A stretch of DNA of 64,000 bases from Opitutaceae bacterium. GTDB lineage: Bacteria; Verrucomicrobiota; Verrucomicrobiia; Opitutales; Opitutaceae. Made by a program: the position numbers and the translations under genes. Numbering within the stretch: position 1 is the first letter of the stretch; each line of letters begins with the position of its first letter. The notes under the pieces are model-generated. The model was not told where the DNA came from. It saw nothing but the letters and a program-made list of their open reading frames with translations, and did no database searches. The stretch lies in assembly GCA_019455245.1 (NCBI GenBank), contig JACFMR010000001.1:1-64000 (forward strand), given 5' to 3'. This document shows positions 31,550-41,206 of this stretch, in pieces.

Positions 31550-32926
31550 ATGAGCAACCGCATCATCCAATTTCGCACCCGCATTGCCCGTTCGGCGGAG
31601 GACGTTTATACGTGGCACTGCCGGCCCGGGGCGTTTGCGCGGCTGCAACCGCCGTGGGAACACGTGACCTTGCCGCACGGGCATCCCGGCGTGACCGAAG
31701 GCAGCCGGGTGACGGTGCAGGCCCGGGTTGGTCCGTTGACGAGCACATGGGTGGTGGAACACCGCGACGTGGTGCCCGGCCGGCAGTTTTGCGACGTGCA
31801 ACTGCGCGGTCCGTTTGCGCATTGGGTGCACACGCACCGGTTCGAGCCGGTTGATGCCACCGGTTGCGAATTGGTGGATGAGATTGCCTATCGCCTGCCG
31901 CTGGGCGTGGCCGGTCGGGCGGTCGCCGGAGCGTGGACGGAGCGGAAGTTGCGGCGGCTTTTCGCCTACCGGCATGCCGTGACGAAGGCGGATCTCGAAA
32001 TGACGCCGGCCAAGCCGATGGTCGTGCTGTTGGCCGGGGCATCGGGTTTGCTCGGCACGGCGTTGGTGCCGCTGTTGCAAACGCAAGGTCACGAGGTGAG
32101 ACGGTTGGTGAGACGGAAGCCGCGCACGGCGGACGAGGTTTTTTGGGATCCGGAGCGCGGGCGGTTGGATCCCGCGCTGCTGGCCGGCGTGGATGCGATC
32201 GTGAATCTGGCCGGGGCGAACATTGCCGGCGGACGCTGGACCAAGGCACGGCGCGAATTGCTGCGATCGAGCCGCGTGTCGGCCACGCGGACCTTGTTGC
32301 AGGCGGTGGCCTCGCAAACGGAGCGCCCGCGGGTTTTCATCAACGCGAGTGCGACCGGTTGGTATGGCGACGGCGACGACGAGTGGCTGGATGAATCCTC
32401 GCCGACCCGCGGCGGATTTTTGGCGGAGCTGTGCCAGGCGTGGGAGCATGAGGCCTCGGCGGCGGATGCGCTGGGGCTGCGCACGGTTGTCCTGCGATTG
32501 GGCGTGGTGTTGTCGCCGGCGGGCGGGGCGTTGGCGAAGATGCTGCCGGCCTTCCGGGCCGGTGTGGCCGGGCGGCTCGGCTCGGGCCGGCAGTGGTTCA
32601 GTTGGATCGCTTTGGACGATGTGCTGGGGATCATCGCCGCGGCGCTGCAAAACGATTCATGGCAGGGCGTCTACAACGCCGTGGCGCCCGGGCCGGTGCG
32701 CAACATGGAGTTCACGGCCACGCTGGCCCGCGTGTTGCGGCGTCCGGCCGTGTTGCCCGTGCCCGCGGCGCTGTTGCGGCTGCTGTTTGGCGCGATGGCC
32801 GATGAAACCCTGCTGAGCGGCGTGCGGTTGCGCCCGCAGCGGTTGATCGGGGCCGGTCATGAATTTCGCTGGCCCGCATTGGAGCCGGCCCTGCGTCACA
32901 CACTCGGGAAATCGGCTGATAAATAG
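31550..32926 (+). CDS. SRPBCC domain fused to a TIGR01777-type (YfcH-like) SDR epimerase
   Basis: 458 residues. Residues 1-150 form an SRPBCC/START-like ligand-binding domain (RIIQFRTRIARSAEDVYTWH; FAHWVHTHRFEPVDATG). From about residue 158, VVLLAGASGLLGTALVPLL begins an extended SDR with the family's INASATGWYGD and GGFLAELCQAWEHEA motifs. This fusion is known in other bacteria. YfcH-type proteins bind NADP(H) but their substrate is unknown. Genes of this type often sit next to photolyase genes, as here, which hints at a shared light- or stress-linked role (inference). Confidence 0.88.
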   Translation: MSNRIIQFRTRIARSAEDVYTWHCRPGAFARLQPPWEHVTLPHGHPGVTEGSRVTVQARVGPLTSTWVVEHRDVVPGRQFCDVQLRGPFAHWVHTHRFEPVDATGCELVDEIAYRLPLGVAGRAVAGAWTERKLRRLFAYRHAVTKADLEMTPAKPMVVLLAGASGLLGTALVPLLQTQGHEVRRLVRRKPRTADEVFWDPERGRLDPALLAGVDAIVNLAGANIAGGRWTKARRELLRSSRVSATRTLLQAVASQTERPRVFINASATGWYGDGDDEWLDESSPTRGGFLAELCQAWEHEASAADALGLRTVVLRLGVVLSPAGGALAKMLPAFRAGVAGRLGSGRQWFSWIALDDVLGIIAAALQNDSWQGVYNAVAPGPVRNMEFTATLARVLRRPAVLPVPAALLRLLFGAMADETLLSGVRLRPQRLIGAGHEFRWPALEPALRHTLGKSADK

Positions 32927-32967
32927 ACTTCCCAAAGCCGGGGCGGAAACGTAAAGGTTCACCCTTT

Positions 32968-33387
32968 ATGCAGAAGACGTTAATTATCTTTAAACCGGAT
33001 TGCATGGCCAAAAAGCACGTCGGGGATGTGCTCAACCGCTTCGAAAACGCGGGCTTCACCGTGGTGGGCTGCAAGATGATCCGCCTCACGCCGGAGCTCC
33101 TGCGCGAGCACTACGCGCATGTGGCCCAAAAGCCGTTCTACCCGGAAATCGAGGAGTTCATGAGCTCCTTGCCCGTCATCGTCATGGCGCTCCAGGGTGA
33201 CAATATCGTGCAAAAGGTGCGCGACCTGCTGGGCCCGACCGATTCGAAGAAGGCGGCCAAGGGCACGATCCGCGGCGACTTCGGCACCGACATGATGGTC
33301 AACGTCGTGCACGCGTCCGACAGCGACGAGAACGCCGCCATCGAGATCGCCCGTTTCTTCAAGGCCGACGAAATCTTCGCCGCCTGA
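32968..33387 (+). CDS. ndk: nucleoside diphosphate kinase
   Basis: 139 residues, the family's length. Starts MQKTLIIFKPDCMAKKHVGD. The phosphohistidine H115 is in NVVHASDSDENA, and the ATP-binding RGDFGTD is intact. It equilibrates nucleoside di- and triphosphates in the cytoplasm. It is the last gene of the rightward run and is followed by an intrinsic terminator 24 bases after its stop codon. Confidence 0.96.
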   Translation: MQKTLIIFKPDCMAKKHVGDVLNRFENAGFTVVGCKMIRLTPELLREHYAHVAQKPFYPEIEEFMSSLPVIVMALQGDNIVQKVRDLLGPTDSKKAAKGTIRGDFGTDMMVNVVHASDSDENAAIEIARFFKADEIFAA

Positions 33388-33411
33388 GTTTAGGTATTCC
33401 TCGTTTGAACA

Positions 33412-33439
33412 AGCCGCGGTTTACCCCGCGGCTTTTTTT
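33412..33439 (+). terminator. intrinsic terminator after ndk
   Basis: AGCCGCGG (33412-33419), loop TTTACC, CCGCGGCT (33426-33433), then a T-run to 33439. Confidence 0.9.
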
Positions 33440-33450
33440 GTCGGCGGAAT

Positions 33451-34356
33451 TCAGCGCGGGTCCCAGCCGGGCGGCAGGGCGCGCCGAAAGCGCTCCACCG
33501 CGCCGTCGTCGGCAAAACGGTAGGGCGGCAGCAGCCGGAGCGGAAATTCCGGCAGGTTGAGCTGGCTGAAGATTTTGTCGTAGGCGCCGTCGATGTGCAC
33601 GTCGCACGGGGCGACGGCGTCCTTGATCGCTTGGTGCACCTGACGGAGTTCGTCCCGCATGTGCGCCAGCTTTTCGCCGCGGGCGGCGTGGTAGTCGTGT
33701 GCTTTACGCGGGTTGCTGGCGGTGAGGGCGGCGAGCAGGCCGCATTCATGGCGGTCGCGCATGTCGGCGTAGCCAAATTCGGTGAAGAAACACTGCAGCG
33801 CGGGTGCCTCGGTGAGCACGGCCTCCAGCGCGGCGGTGTCCTCGCCGCTCATCTTGATGGCGACGAGATTGGGATGAGCGGCGGTCAGCCGGGCGTAATC
33901 CGCGCCGTTCAGGAGCACCTTGGTGCGCAGCAGATTGTAGTGGAGGAAACGGCACTCCGGAAAGCGGCCGCAGGTCTCGGCAAAAAATCGGTCGGTCTCC
34001 GCGGGCGTCAGCGCGCCCCAGGCGGGGAGCGAGATTTGGAAGTCGCGGAAACCCTCCGCGCAGGCGAGTTCGATGCGTTCGATCACCGTGCCGAGCGAGA
34101 GGCTGATCACGCCAACCATCGGGAAGGTGTCGGCCGGCATCGCGGCACGGAACGTGCGGATAATTTGGGCGAACTGCCGGTCGGTGACCGCATGGCCTTC
34201 GCCGGCGGTGCCGAAGACATAAAGGTGAGGGGACAGGTCGCGGCGGAGTTGTTCGACCGAGCGGACAAAGACGTCGGCGTCGAACTCGAACCGGTCGGTC
34301 CAGGGAATGGGGCAGGTGCCGAGAATGACGGCGGGATAACGCTTGGCGGGAGCCAT
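33451..34356 (-). CDS. dihydrodipicolinate synthase / N-acetylneuraminate lyase family protein
   Basis: 301 residues from the ATG at 34356 (an ATG at 34386 is also in frame). TIM-barrel aldolase features: GTAGEGH at 49-55 (the GTTGE position), Tyr Y140 in HYNLLRT and Schiff-base lysine K168 in VAIKMSGE. Pyruvate-type chemistry on a 2-oxo acid is therefore expected, but the substrate is open; the absence of lysine genes and the URO-D/GH2 neighbours suggest a catabolic sugar-acid aldolase rather than DapA. It is divergent from the URO-D-like gene with 160 bases between. Confidence 0.82.
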   Translation of the reverse strand: MAPAKRYPAVILGTCPIPWTDRFEFDADVFVRSVEQLRRDLSPHLYVFGTAGEGHAVTDRQFAQIIRTFRAAMPADTFPMVGVISLSLGTVIERIELACAEGFRDFQISLPAWGALTPAETDRFFAETCGRFPECRFLHYNLLRTKVLLNGADYARLTAAHPNLVAIKMSGEDTAALEAVLTEAPALQCFFTEFGYADMRDRHECGLLAALTASNPRKAHDYHAARGEKLAHMRDELRQVHQAIKDAVAPCDVHIDGAYDKIFSQLNLPEFPLRLLPPYRFADDGAVERFRRALPPGWDPR

Positions 34357-34516
34357 GAACCGGTCTGTTGCGCAGGCGCGGGGCACACAAGGTTTGTTTG
34401 AAGCGCCAGCATACGACCGTGCTCAGGAATGCTAATGGGTGGCGTCGGAAGCCTGATATCGCCGGGCAGGGGTGAATCGCACTCGCGCCGCGGCGCGGTC
34501 GGTGCAGCATGCGGGC

Positions 34517-35641
34517 ATGACAAGCCGGGAACGGTTGCTGGCCACGATCCGTCACGAGGAACCCGACCGGGTGCCGATTGCGCCCCGGGTGTGGGCCTGG
34601 CTGGTGGCCGAGTGCGGCTCGCAGGACCTCGCGGCGCATCTGCGGGCGTTTCCCGACATGGACCAGATGTTTCCGGTGAACGACGGCACCCCCAACGTGG
34701 TTGACGACATTTTCGATCACTACGATCTGCCCGATGTGCGCGTGGATCAGCGCAAGTCGCGCGAGGGCGACTTCACCGTGGTGGAGCGGGTTTTTCACAC
34801 GCCGGCCGGGCGCCTGAGCGACCGCATCATGGTGCCGCCGGCGGGACGTGAGTTCGGCGTGACACCGAATCCGGTGCGCACCGAGCATTTGGTGAAGGGG
34901 CCGGAAGATCTGCCGGCGCTGCGCCACATCCTCGCGCCGGTGAACACGAATTATGATTTTCTGCAGCGGTTGCACGGGGAGATGGGCGACCGCGGGCTGG
35001 TCATGGTGCAGGTGCGCTGTGCGCTGGATCACAATGCGGGCCATGCGCGGGACGTGGCCGACCTGATGGTGGATTACTACGACAACCGGCCGTTTTTTGA
35101 CGAACTGCTCGGGCTGTTTCACCGGCGGTCGCTTGCGCAGATCAAGGCCGCGCTCGAAGGCGGGGCGCAATGCATCTTCGGCACGTGGTATTTTGCCTCA
35201 CTTTCGGCCGGGTGGTCGCCCGCGATTTTTGCCGAGGTGTTTGGGCCGATGATCCGCGAGCAGGTGGAACTGACACATCGCTACGGTGCGATCTACGATT
35301 ACTACGACGACGGCCGGCTTGATCACACCATGGAGCTGATCGCGGCCACCGGCGTCGATGTGCTGGAAACCTGCACGCCACCGCCGACCGGTGATTTCGA
35401 TCTGGCGAAGGCCAAGCGGCTGATCGGGGGGCACACGACAATCAAGGGTTACGTCGATCTGTTGCACGTGGTGAAAAACGGCACACCGGCCGCGATTGAC
35501 CAGGCGGTGGCCGAGGCCATGACGATCGGCAAACCCGGCGGCGGCTTTATCATCGGCAGCTCCGACAGTTTTCGCGAGGGCACATCACGCGAAAACCTCG
35601 CGGCGTATTTCGCCGCGTGCCAACGGCACGGCGTTTACTGA
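34517..35641 (+). CDS. uroporphyrinogen decarboxylase-superfamily protein (methyltransferase-like)
   Basis: 374 residues from the ATG at 34517. It begins MTSRERLLATIRHEEPDRVP, the typical opening of COG0407 URO-D-like proteins. The haem-pathway signature FRQAGRYLP is absent, so it is not HemE. GAIYDYYDDGRLDHTMELIA and VDVLETCTPPPTGDFDLAKA fit the MtaA/CmuA-like branch, whose studied members transfer methyl groups to or from corrinoid cofactors using zinc. Cytoplasmic. It ends only 6 bases from the convergent GH2 gene. Function is inferred at superfamily level only. Confidence 0.8.
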   Translation: MTSRERLLATIRHEEPDRVPIAPRVWAWLVAECGSQDLAAHLRAFPDMDQMFPVNDGTPNVVDDIFDHYDLPDVRVDQRKSREGDFTVVERVFHTPAGRLSDRIMVPPAGREFGVTPNPVRTEHLVKGPEDLPALRHILAPVNTNYDFLQRLHGEMGDRGLVMVQVRCALDHNAGHARDVADLMVDYYDNRPFFDELLGLFHRRSLAQIKAALEGGAQCIFGTWYFASLSAGWSPAIFAEVFGPMIREQVELTHRYGAIYDYYDDGRLDHTMELIAATGVDVLETCTPPPTGDFDLAKAKRLIGGHTTIKGYVDLLHVVKNGTPAAIDQAVAEAMTIGKPGGGFIIGSSDSFREGTSRENLAAYFAACQRHGVY

Positions 35642-35647
35642 AGGGCT

Positions 35648-38600
35648 TCAGCCGGTCAGCAGGCGCCGGGCAAACAAATCCGCCGCGGGGTTGGTCCGGG
35701 TGCGGCCGGCGAGCGTCACCTGGGAGAGAATGACGCGGCCGAGGCCCAGCCGGCGTTCCGCGGCGGCCAAGGCGGGTCCGGCCGGTGCGCCCCAGCCGAC
35801 TTCGCCGGTGAGGAGAATGGGCGTCCAACCCGGGGCTTGGAAAGTGGCGGGGAGCAACGGCTCGATGCGATGTGTCGAGGCATCGTGCCAGAAGCGAAAG
35901 TCCTCCGGCTGAAATCCCGCCACGGCCGGATGACCGGTGGCGCGCGAAACAAAATCGTAGGGCGCGAAGCCGCACGGCTTCACCGTGATGCGATCGCGGG
36001 CGATCCGGTGCTCACCCGCGGGCAGTTCGGTCAGCACGAGCGTGGCCCCGGCTTTGACCTGTTGCCAGAGGGCGGTGCGCGCCGGGGCGGACTCCGGCAA
36101 CCGATCGGCGAGGAGGACCGGTGCATCCTCGGTGATGACCGCCGACAATGCCTCGGCCAGATGTTCGGCCGCGCCGCCGGTGGACAGGAGGCGGACTCGC
36201 GGCGGCCGGGCCGAAAGGTTGGGCCAGATCGTAACCGGGGTGGACCAGTCGTTCACAATCTTGCCGGAGGCCGTGAACAGTCCGATGCGCAGGGTAACGT
36301 CGGTGCGTTGCTCCACCGCAGGCAGGGTCACGGGCAGGAAACCTTGAAACGCGGGGGCGCAGGCGGCGGGCCGGGCGGGGCATTGTCCGCTGGCGAGGAT
36401 TTCACCGTCGGACTCAAGCTGATAACGCAGCCGCCAGTCCTTGGGCGCGAGGTCGGTTTCGTTGGCCAGCCAGATCTCGAAGCGTGTTTTCTCGCCGGAC
36501 CAGAAGGCACGACGATCACTGCGCAGCATGGGCAACCAGGGCGCGAGTGCATCGCGGCACGCGAACCACGCGGGCTTGGGCCGGCGCTCGCAGTCCATGA
36601 TGGACTTCATCCAGCCGGCGGGCCACGCGTCGATGAACAGATGCACCGCGCAACTGACGAGCCGGTCCATGCGGCGGTAGGCCTCGGTATGCAATTGCAC
36701 GGCGCGCGCCTGCCAGGCCTGGGAGCGCTCCACCCATTCTGCCAACCCCGCGGGGCGGTCGAAGAAGAGGGGCTGGTGGCGGCCGGTTTGCGCCTGGGCA
36801 ATCCGGTCGGGCGACCAGGCGGCTTCATCGGCCGGTTTGTTCGGAAGCCACGCCGACGGGTAGTGGCGGCGCATGAGCGCAACGGGATCAAGCCCCTCGG
36901 CGCCGAACTCGCCGCTGCCGAAACACCAGTCCGGTTTCACCGGCGGAAATTCCCCCCGGTGCAGCCGGCCGAACGGCTGGCCGTGTCCCTGATACCAGAG
37001 ACAATAGATGTGGTAATCGGGCAGGCCCTCCGCGGGCGGATCGTAGTCGCCGTCGACCGGCTTGATCGCGATGTCGGGGTGCTCGACGCGAACGGCGGCG
37101 GTGGCGGCCTGGAAAAATCCTTCCAGTTCGGCGCGATGTACATGGCGGTGGCCCACGGCGCGCCATTGCGAGGGGAACGGTTCGTTGATGTAGCTGAGCA
37201 GCACCACCGACGGATGGGCGCGCACATGCCGGGCCATTTCGCCGGCCTGTCGCACGGCCTCGCAAAATTGCGGGCGCCGCAGAAACGCGAACAGGGGCAG
37301 ATCGGTCTGGATCATCACCCCCACGCGGTCGGCCATTTCATACACCTCCGGCTGCACGGGGCGCTGGGTCAGGCGCAGAAAGTTGAAATGGGTCAGCCGT
37401 GCGAGCAGCAGGTCGTCGCGCAGGCGTCCCGGCTGGCCGCGCATGACATCCTGTTGTTCAAAGCCCATCGTGTTGGCGCCGCGGAGCCGGATGGGCCGGT
37501 CGTTGAGAAAAATGCGGCCCTTGGGCGACGTGGTCCCGTCGATGCGAAAACTGCGCAGACAGAACTGGCGTTTCGCGGTGTCGAGCAACCGCCCTGCGTC
37601 ATCGCGCAGGCGGATCTGGACCTGATACAGCCAGGGCGTGGCGGGCGACCACAACCGCGCCTGCCGCAGCGGCACAGTGCAACTGTAGTAATTCAGCCCG
37701 GCGGCCGCGGCCGCGGGTTTGGGCAGGGGCTGCCACCTGAGCGGATGGGCGCGAAAGTTCTGGCCGAAAGCGGCGACCTCCAACGCGAGTTCCGCCGGGG
37801 CGGGGTCGCAGTTGTGCACCTCGATTTTGATTTCGGCGGCGTCGAGGCTGTCGAGCGGACGCACCCAGACATCGTGCAGAAAAACCCGCGGCCGCGCTTC
37901 CAGGATGACGGCGCCGAGCAGGCCCATACCGGAGGGACAGTGGTGCCAGCCGCCACCGGGTTCGTCCCAACCGGGGCCGGTGGCAGCGTAGAGTTTGTCG
38001 CCCTCGGGGTCGTGCTGGGTGTTCCAGGTGCCCTCGTTGCGCAATTCGATCAGCAGGGTGTTGCGCCCCGCCTTGATGGCGCCGGATATCTCGCACTCAA
38101 ACGTGGCGAAGAAGCCCTCGTGTTCACCGACGCAGCGGCCGTTGACATGAATCCTCGCGTGGTAATCGGCGCCGGGCACACGCAGCCACAGGCTGCCAGC
38201 GCGACGCTGGGCGGTGGAGAGGGTGAACGTGGTGCGATACCAGGCGAGGGCGCGGCCGGTAGGCGGACCGTAGTGCGGCAGGGTGACGCGTTGCCAGGCG
38301 CCATGGCCGGAGTTGGCGGCGTGGAAGCCGGCACAATCATCCCGCACGGCCACCCGCCAGCCGAAATCGCGCAGCACCTGACGATGGCGGGGCGAGGCGA
38401 GGCGCGGGGCGAGATCACGCAGGAACGGCGCCATGCGCCGGCGTTCCCCGCGCAAAGCCCGCGCCAGGTCCGCCGGCGTGGCGAGCCGCGGTGCCGGCGC
38501 GAAGGCGTGATGTGCACCAGGCCGGAGCCGCGGCAGTTCCTTGTCCGGCAGGGGGCCAATGGTGGCGGGTTGCAACTGCGCATCCCGCCGGGCCTGGCGC

Positions 38601-38656
38601 AGCGCGCCGATGGCCGCAAAGGTGTCGGCCGGTTGGATTTTGACGGGACGTTTCAT
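35648..38656 (-). CDS. glycoside hydrolase family 2-like protein
   Basis: 1002 residues from the ATG at 38656. After about 100 variable residues comes a jelly-roll sugar-binding domain (VTLPHYGPPTGRALAWYRTT; VNGRCVGEHEGFFATFECE), an Ig-like domain, then the TIM barrel: GANTMGFEQQDVMRG, YINEP with the probable acid/base Glu (about residue 492), and GSGEFGAEG with candidate nucleophile Glu (about 584). A C-terminal extension of about 300 residues is unlike standard beta-galactosidases and may be another beta-domain. No signal peptide. Expected beta-galactosidase, mannosidase or glucuronidase; which one is unclear. It follows the second URO-D-like gene by 112 bases on the same strand. Confidence 0.75.
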   Translation of the reverse strand: MKRPVKIQPADTFAAIGALRQARRDAQLQPATIGPLPDKELPRLRPGAHHAFAPAPRLATPADLARALRGERRRMAPFLRDLAPRLASPRHRQVLRDFGWRVAVRDDCAGFHAANSGHGAWQRVTLPHYGPPTGRALAWYRTTFTLSTAQRRAGSLWLRVPGADYHARIHVNGRCVGEHEGFFATFECEISGAIKAGRNTLLIELRNEGTWNTQHDPEGDKLYAATGPGWDEPGGGWHHCPSGMGLLGAVILEARPRVFLHDVWVRPLDSLDAAEIKIEVHNCDPAPAELALEVAAFGQNFRAHPLRWQPLPKPAAAAAGLNYYSCTVPLRQARLWSPATPWLYQVQIRLRDDAGRLLDTAKRQFCLRSFRIDGTTSPKGRIFLNDRPIRLRGANTMGFEQQDVMRGQPGRLRDDLLLARLTHFNFLRLTQRPVQPEVYEMADRVGVMIQTDLPLFAFLRRPQFCEAVRQAGEMARHVRAHPSVVLLSYINEPFPSQWRAVGHRHVHRAELEGFFQAATAAVRVEHPDIAIKPVDGDYDPPAEGLPDYHIYCLWYQGHGQPFGRLHRGEFPPVKPDWCFGSGEFGAEGLDPVALMRRHYPSAWLPNKPADEAAWSPDRIAQAQTGRHQPLFFDRPAGLAEWVERSQAWQARAVQLHTEAYRRMDRLVSCAVHLFIDAWPAGWMKSIMDCERRPKPAWFACRDALAPWLPMLRSDRRAFWSGEKTRFEIWLANETDLAPKDWRLRYQLESDGEILASGQCPARPAACAPAFQGFLPVTLPAVEQRTDVTLRIGLFTASGKIVNDWSTPVTIWPNLSARPPRVRLLSTGGAAEHLAEALSAVITEDAPVLLADRLPESAPARTALWQQVKAGATLVLTELPAGEHRIARDRITVKPCGFAPYDFVSRATGHPAVAGFQPEDFRFWHDASTHRIEPLLPATFQAPGWTPILLTGEVGWGAPAGPALAAAERRLGLGRVILSQVTLAGRTRTNPAADLFARRLLTG

Positions 38657-38768
38657 GAAAAGGAATGACGGTTTGGCGGCAGGTGCGGCCGGTGATCGCA
38701 GCAAGCGATAGCCGGCTTCATGCCACGCTCAAAGCTGAAACAGACCCGGGCAATCGTGCGCCGGGCGG

Positions 38769-39875
38769 TCATTCCTCCAGCCGATCCCGGGGACAACCGG
38801 CGTCCAGCTGCGCGGCGACATCGCGGGCCGCCTGCATGAAGGCATGGATTTTCGTGACATGAACCGGAGTGAGCGTGCAGCGGGCAATGTAGAAGAACAC
38901 TCCGGAGGCGCCCTGGGCCACGCCGGAGAAAACGTAATGCCGGATTTGCTCCGCGCTGAAATCCTGCAGCTGCATGCTGTTCAGCCGCCAGAGGAAGGGC
39001 ACGGAGCAGCGGTCGCGCAGGTCGGTGGCGCGCAGCCGCGGGGAAACGCTGGGGTCGAATTGCGAGAGTTGCAGCTCATCGAGGAAATGCAGGTGGTCGG
39101 GCACGAAACCCTCGATGTGCGCGTGCCGCGGACCGTCGCCCTGCAGCGCGAAATACATTTCCTGATACGGGAGCACCCAATCGGCCCAGTGCGCGGGACT
39201 GAACATCGCCGAGATATCGTCGCACATCGAGACGGTGGTGGTCAGGAACTCCGGTTCGCCGTTCAACTGCCGGATGAACCGGGTGTAATCCGCAATGCTG
39301 TGCGTGACCAAGGTCAGATAGGTGCGGTAGGCGACGGGATCGTCGTAGGCGTCGGTAAAAAAGTCATGACCGCGCAATTCCCAGGCGGTCGTGATCGGTC
39401 CTTCGTAGCCGCAGCCTTGGAAGCGGATGTGCCGTTCCGGGAAGGCCTCCCGCAGCCGTTCCCAGAGATTCAAGTAGTAGGGCATGAGACCGGACTCGGC
39501 CCAATCCACGGATTTTTCCAGGGCGCGGATGCCCCCGGCCAGCGAGCGATGGATCGGGCGCACCGCCACTTCGCTGTCCGGTGGAAAAATGAGCGGGGCC
39601 CCGAGGCAATTGACGTGGCTGTAGCTGATGCCCGACCAGCCGGGACCGTCGTACCGGACATCCGGCCCGAACAGCGCGAGCGCCTTGGCCGAGCCGACTT
39701 CGTAGGCTTCGACAATGGCTTCCGGTTCGCGGAAGATGCGATCGTAGCGCACGCCGGCGAGGGCGGAATAAGCGGGCATGCCGCAGGACACGTACCAGGT
39801 GAACGGCGTGGTCTCACGGGCGGCCCGGGGTGGGGCGGACAGAACAGATGAGGGGTGCATCTTGCGGACAAGCAT
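38769..39875 (-). CDS. second uroporphyrinogen decarboxylase-superfamily protein
   Basis: 368 residues from the ATG at 39875, or 363 from the ATG at 39860. URO-D-like fold features: TWYVSCGMPAYSALAGVRYD, LREAFPERHIRFQGCGYEGP, DDPVAYRTYLTLVTHSIADY and HAHIEGFVPDHLHFLDELQL. It lacks the HemE active-site signature and is clearly diverged from the paralogue at 34517. Probably a cytoplasmic methyl- or other group-transfer protein. It lies 104 bases after trpB and 112 before the GH2 gene in the same direction, so may be expressed with the GH2 enzyme. Confidence 0.72.
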   Translation of the reverse strand: MLVRKMHPSSVLSAPPRAARETTPFTWYVSCGMPAYSALAGVRYDRIFREPEAIVEAYEVGSAKALALFGPDVRYDGPGWSGISYSHVNCLGAPLIFPPDSEVAVRPIHRSLAGGIRALEKSVDWAESGLMPYYLNLWERLREAFPERHIRFQGCGYEGPITTAWELRGHDFFTDAYDDPVAYRTYLTLVTHSIADYTRFIRQLNGEPEFLTTTVSMCDDISAMFSPAHWADWVLPYQEMYFALQGDGPRHAHIEGFVPDHLHFLDELQLSQFDPSVSPRLRATDLRDRCSVPFLWRLNSMQLQDFSAEQIRHYVFSGVAQGASGVFFYIARCTLTPVHVTKIHAFMQAARDVAAQLDAGCPRDRLEE

Positions 39876-39979
39876 AGCGGCACCGCGCCGCGCTGCAACG
39901 CGTCGCGGTTTGCGAGCGGCAGTAAGCAGCCGGATTTATCCGGCGGATTTGATTTGCTCACACGGCGCCGCGGCGCCGG

Positions 39980-41206
39980 TCAGTAATCCGTCCGGTCGGC
40001 GTAGGCGCCGAACTGCTCCATGACGAAATCGATGTCCTTGTCGCCGCGGCCGCTGAGATTGATGAGGATGGATTCGTCGGGGCGGTCCTGCGCGAGCTTG
40101 AGGGCGTAGGCCACGGCGTGCGCGCTTTCGAGCGCCGGGATGATGCCCTCGCGGCGCGAGAGGCGGAAGAACGCCGTGATGGTTTCCTCGTCGGTGGCCG
40201 TGCCGACGATGGTCCGGCCGGTGGAGAAAAGATGCGCGTGTTCCGGGCCGACCGAGGGATAGTCCAACCCGCTCGCGACGGAGTGCACGGGCGCGGGTTC
40301 GCCCTGGTCGTCCTTGAGCATGATGGAATTGAACCCGTGCATGACGCCCTCGGTGCCGTGGCTGAGACTGGCGGCGTGATCCCCGAGCCTGGAGCCGCGT
40401 CCGAGCGGTTCGACCCCGTGGAGTTTGACCGGATCATCGAGGAAGGCGGTGAAGATGCCCATGGCGTTGGAGCCGCCGCCGACGCACGCCACGACGTTGT
40501 CGGGCAGTTCGCCGGTCATCCCCAGGAATTGCTCGCGGGCCTCGATGCCGACCACGCGCTGAAATTCGCGCACCATGAGCGGAAACGGATGCGGGCCGAC
40601 GACGGAGCCGATGCAGTAGATGCTGTTCACCGGATCGGCGAGGTAGGCTTGGAAGGCGGAGTCGACGGCTTCCTTGAGCGTCCGCGCGCCGAACGAAACG
40701 GGCACGACCTTGGCGCCGAGGATCTGCATGCGCACGACATTCGGGTGCTCCTTGGCGATGTCGACTTCGCCCATGTGGATCTCCACGGGGATGCCGAAAT
40801 AGGCGCCGGCGGTGGCGAGCGCGACGCCGTGTTGGCCGGCGCCGGTCTCGGCGATGAGCTTTTTCTTGCCGAGGAACTTCGCCAGCAGGGCCTCGCCCAT
40901 GCAGTGGTTCAGCTTGTGCGCGCCGGTGTGGTTGAGATCCTCGCGCTTGAGGTAGATGCGCGCGCCGTTGATCGCGTCGCTGAGGTTCTTGCAATAATAG
41001 ACCGGGGTGGGCCGGCCTTGGAAATGGGTGCGGATGGAGCGAAGCTCGCGGATGAAATCATGGCTGCGGCAGATGCGGTGGTAGGCGTGGGTGATTTCAT
41101 CCATCTGCCGCTGCAGCTCGGGCGGGATGAACGAACCGCCGAAGCGGCCGAAAAAGCCCTTGGCGTCGGGTTGCTGGCGATGGGTGGGGAGCGGGGTTTG
41201 ATCCAT
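39980..41206 (-). CDS. trpB: tryptophan synthase beta subunit
   Basis: 408 residues from the ATG at 41206. PLP lysine K98 lies in [15 protein letters not shown], the catalytic Glu region in [12 protein letters not shown], the phosphate loop in GGGSNAMG. It is the common TrpB1 type. It condenses indole with serine. No trpA or other trp gene flanks it in this window, which is unusual because trpB is normally followed by trpA. It may still serve as the cell's only beta subunit, or as an extra copy. An ATG-less extension to 41287 was excluded. Confidence 0.93.
   Translation of the reverse strand: MDQTPLPTHRQQPDAKGFFGRFGGSFIPPELQRQMDEITHAYHRICRSHDFIRELRSIRTHFQGRPTPVYYCKNLSDAINGARIYLKREDLNHTGAHKLNHCMGEALLAKFLGKKKLIAETGAGQHGVALATAGAYFGIPVEIHMGEVDIAKEHPNVVRMQILGAKVVPVSFGARTLKEAVDSAFQAYLADPVNSIYCIGSVVGPHPFPLMVREFQRVVGIEAREQFLGMTGELPDNVVACVGGGSNAMGIFTAFLDDPVKLHGVEPLGRGSRLGDHAASLSHGTEGVMHGFNSIMLKDDQGEPAPVHSVASGLDYPSVGPEHAHLFSTGRTIVGTATDEETITAFFRLSRREGIIPALESAHAVAYALKLAQDRPDESILINLSGRGDKDIDFVMEQFGAYADRTDY

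Noticed and set aside
35837..38668. A 943-codon open frame on the plus strand opposite the GH2 gene
   Set aside because: Composition is Gly/Arg/Val-rich without any recognisable domain, and it is the antisense of a gene with clear GH2 motifs. High GC keeps such frames open.
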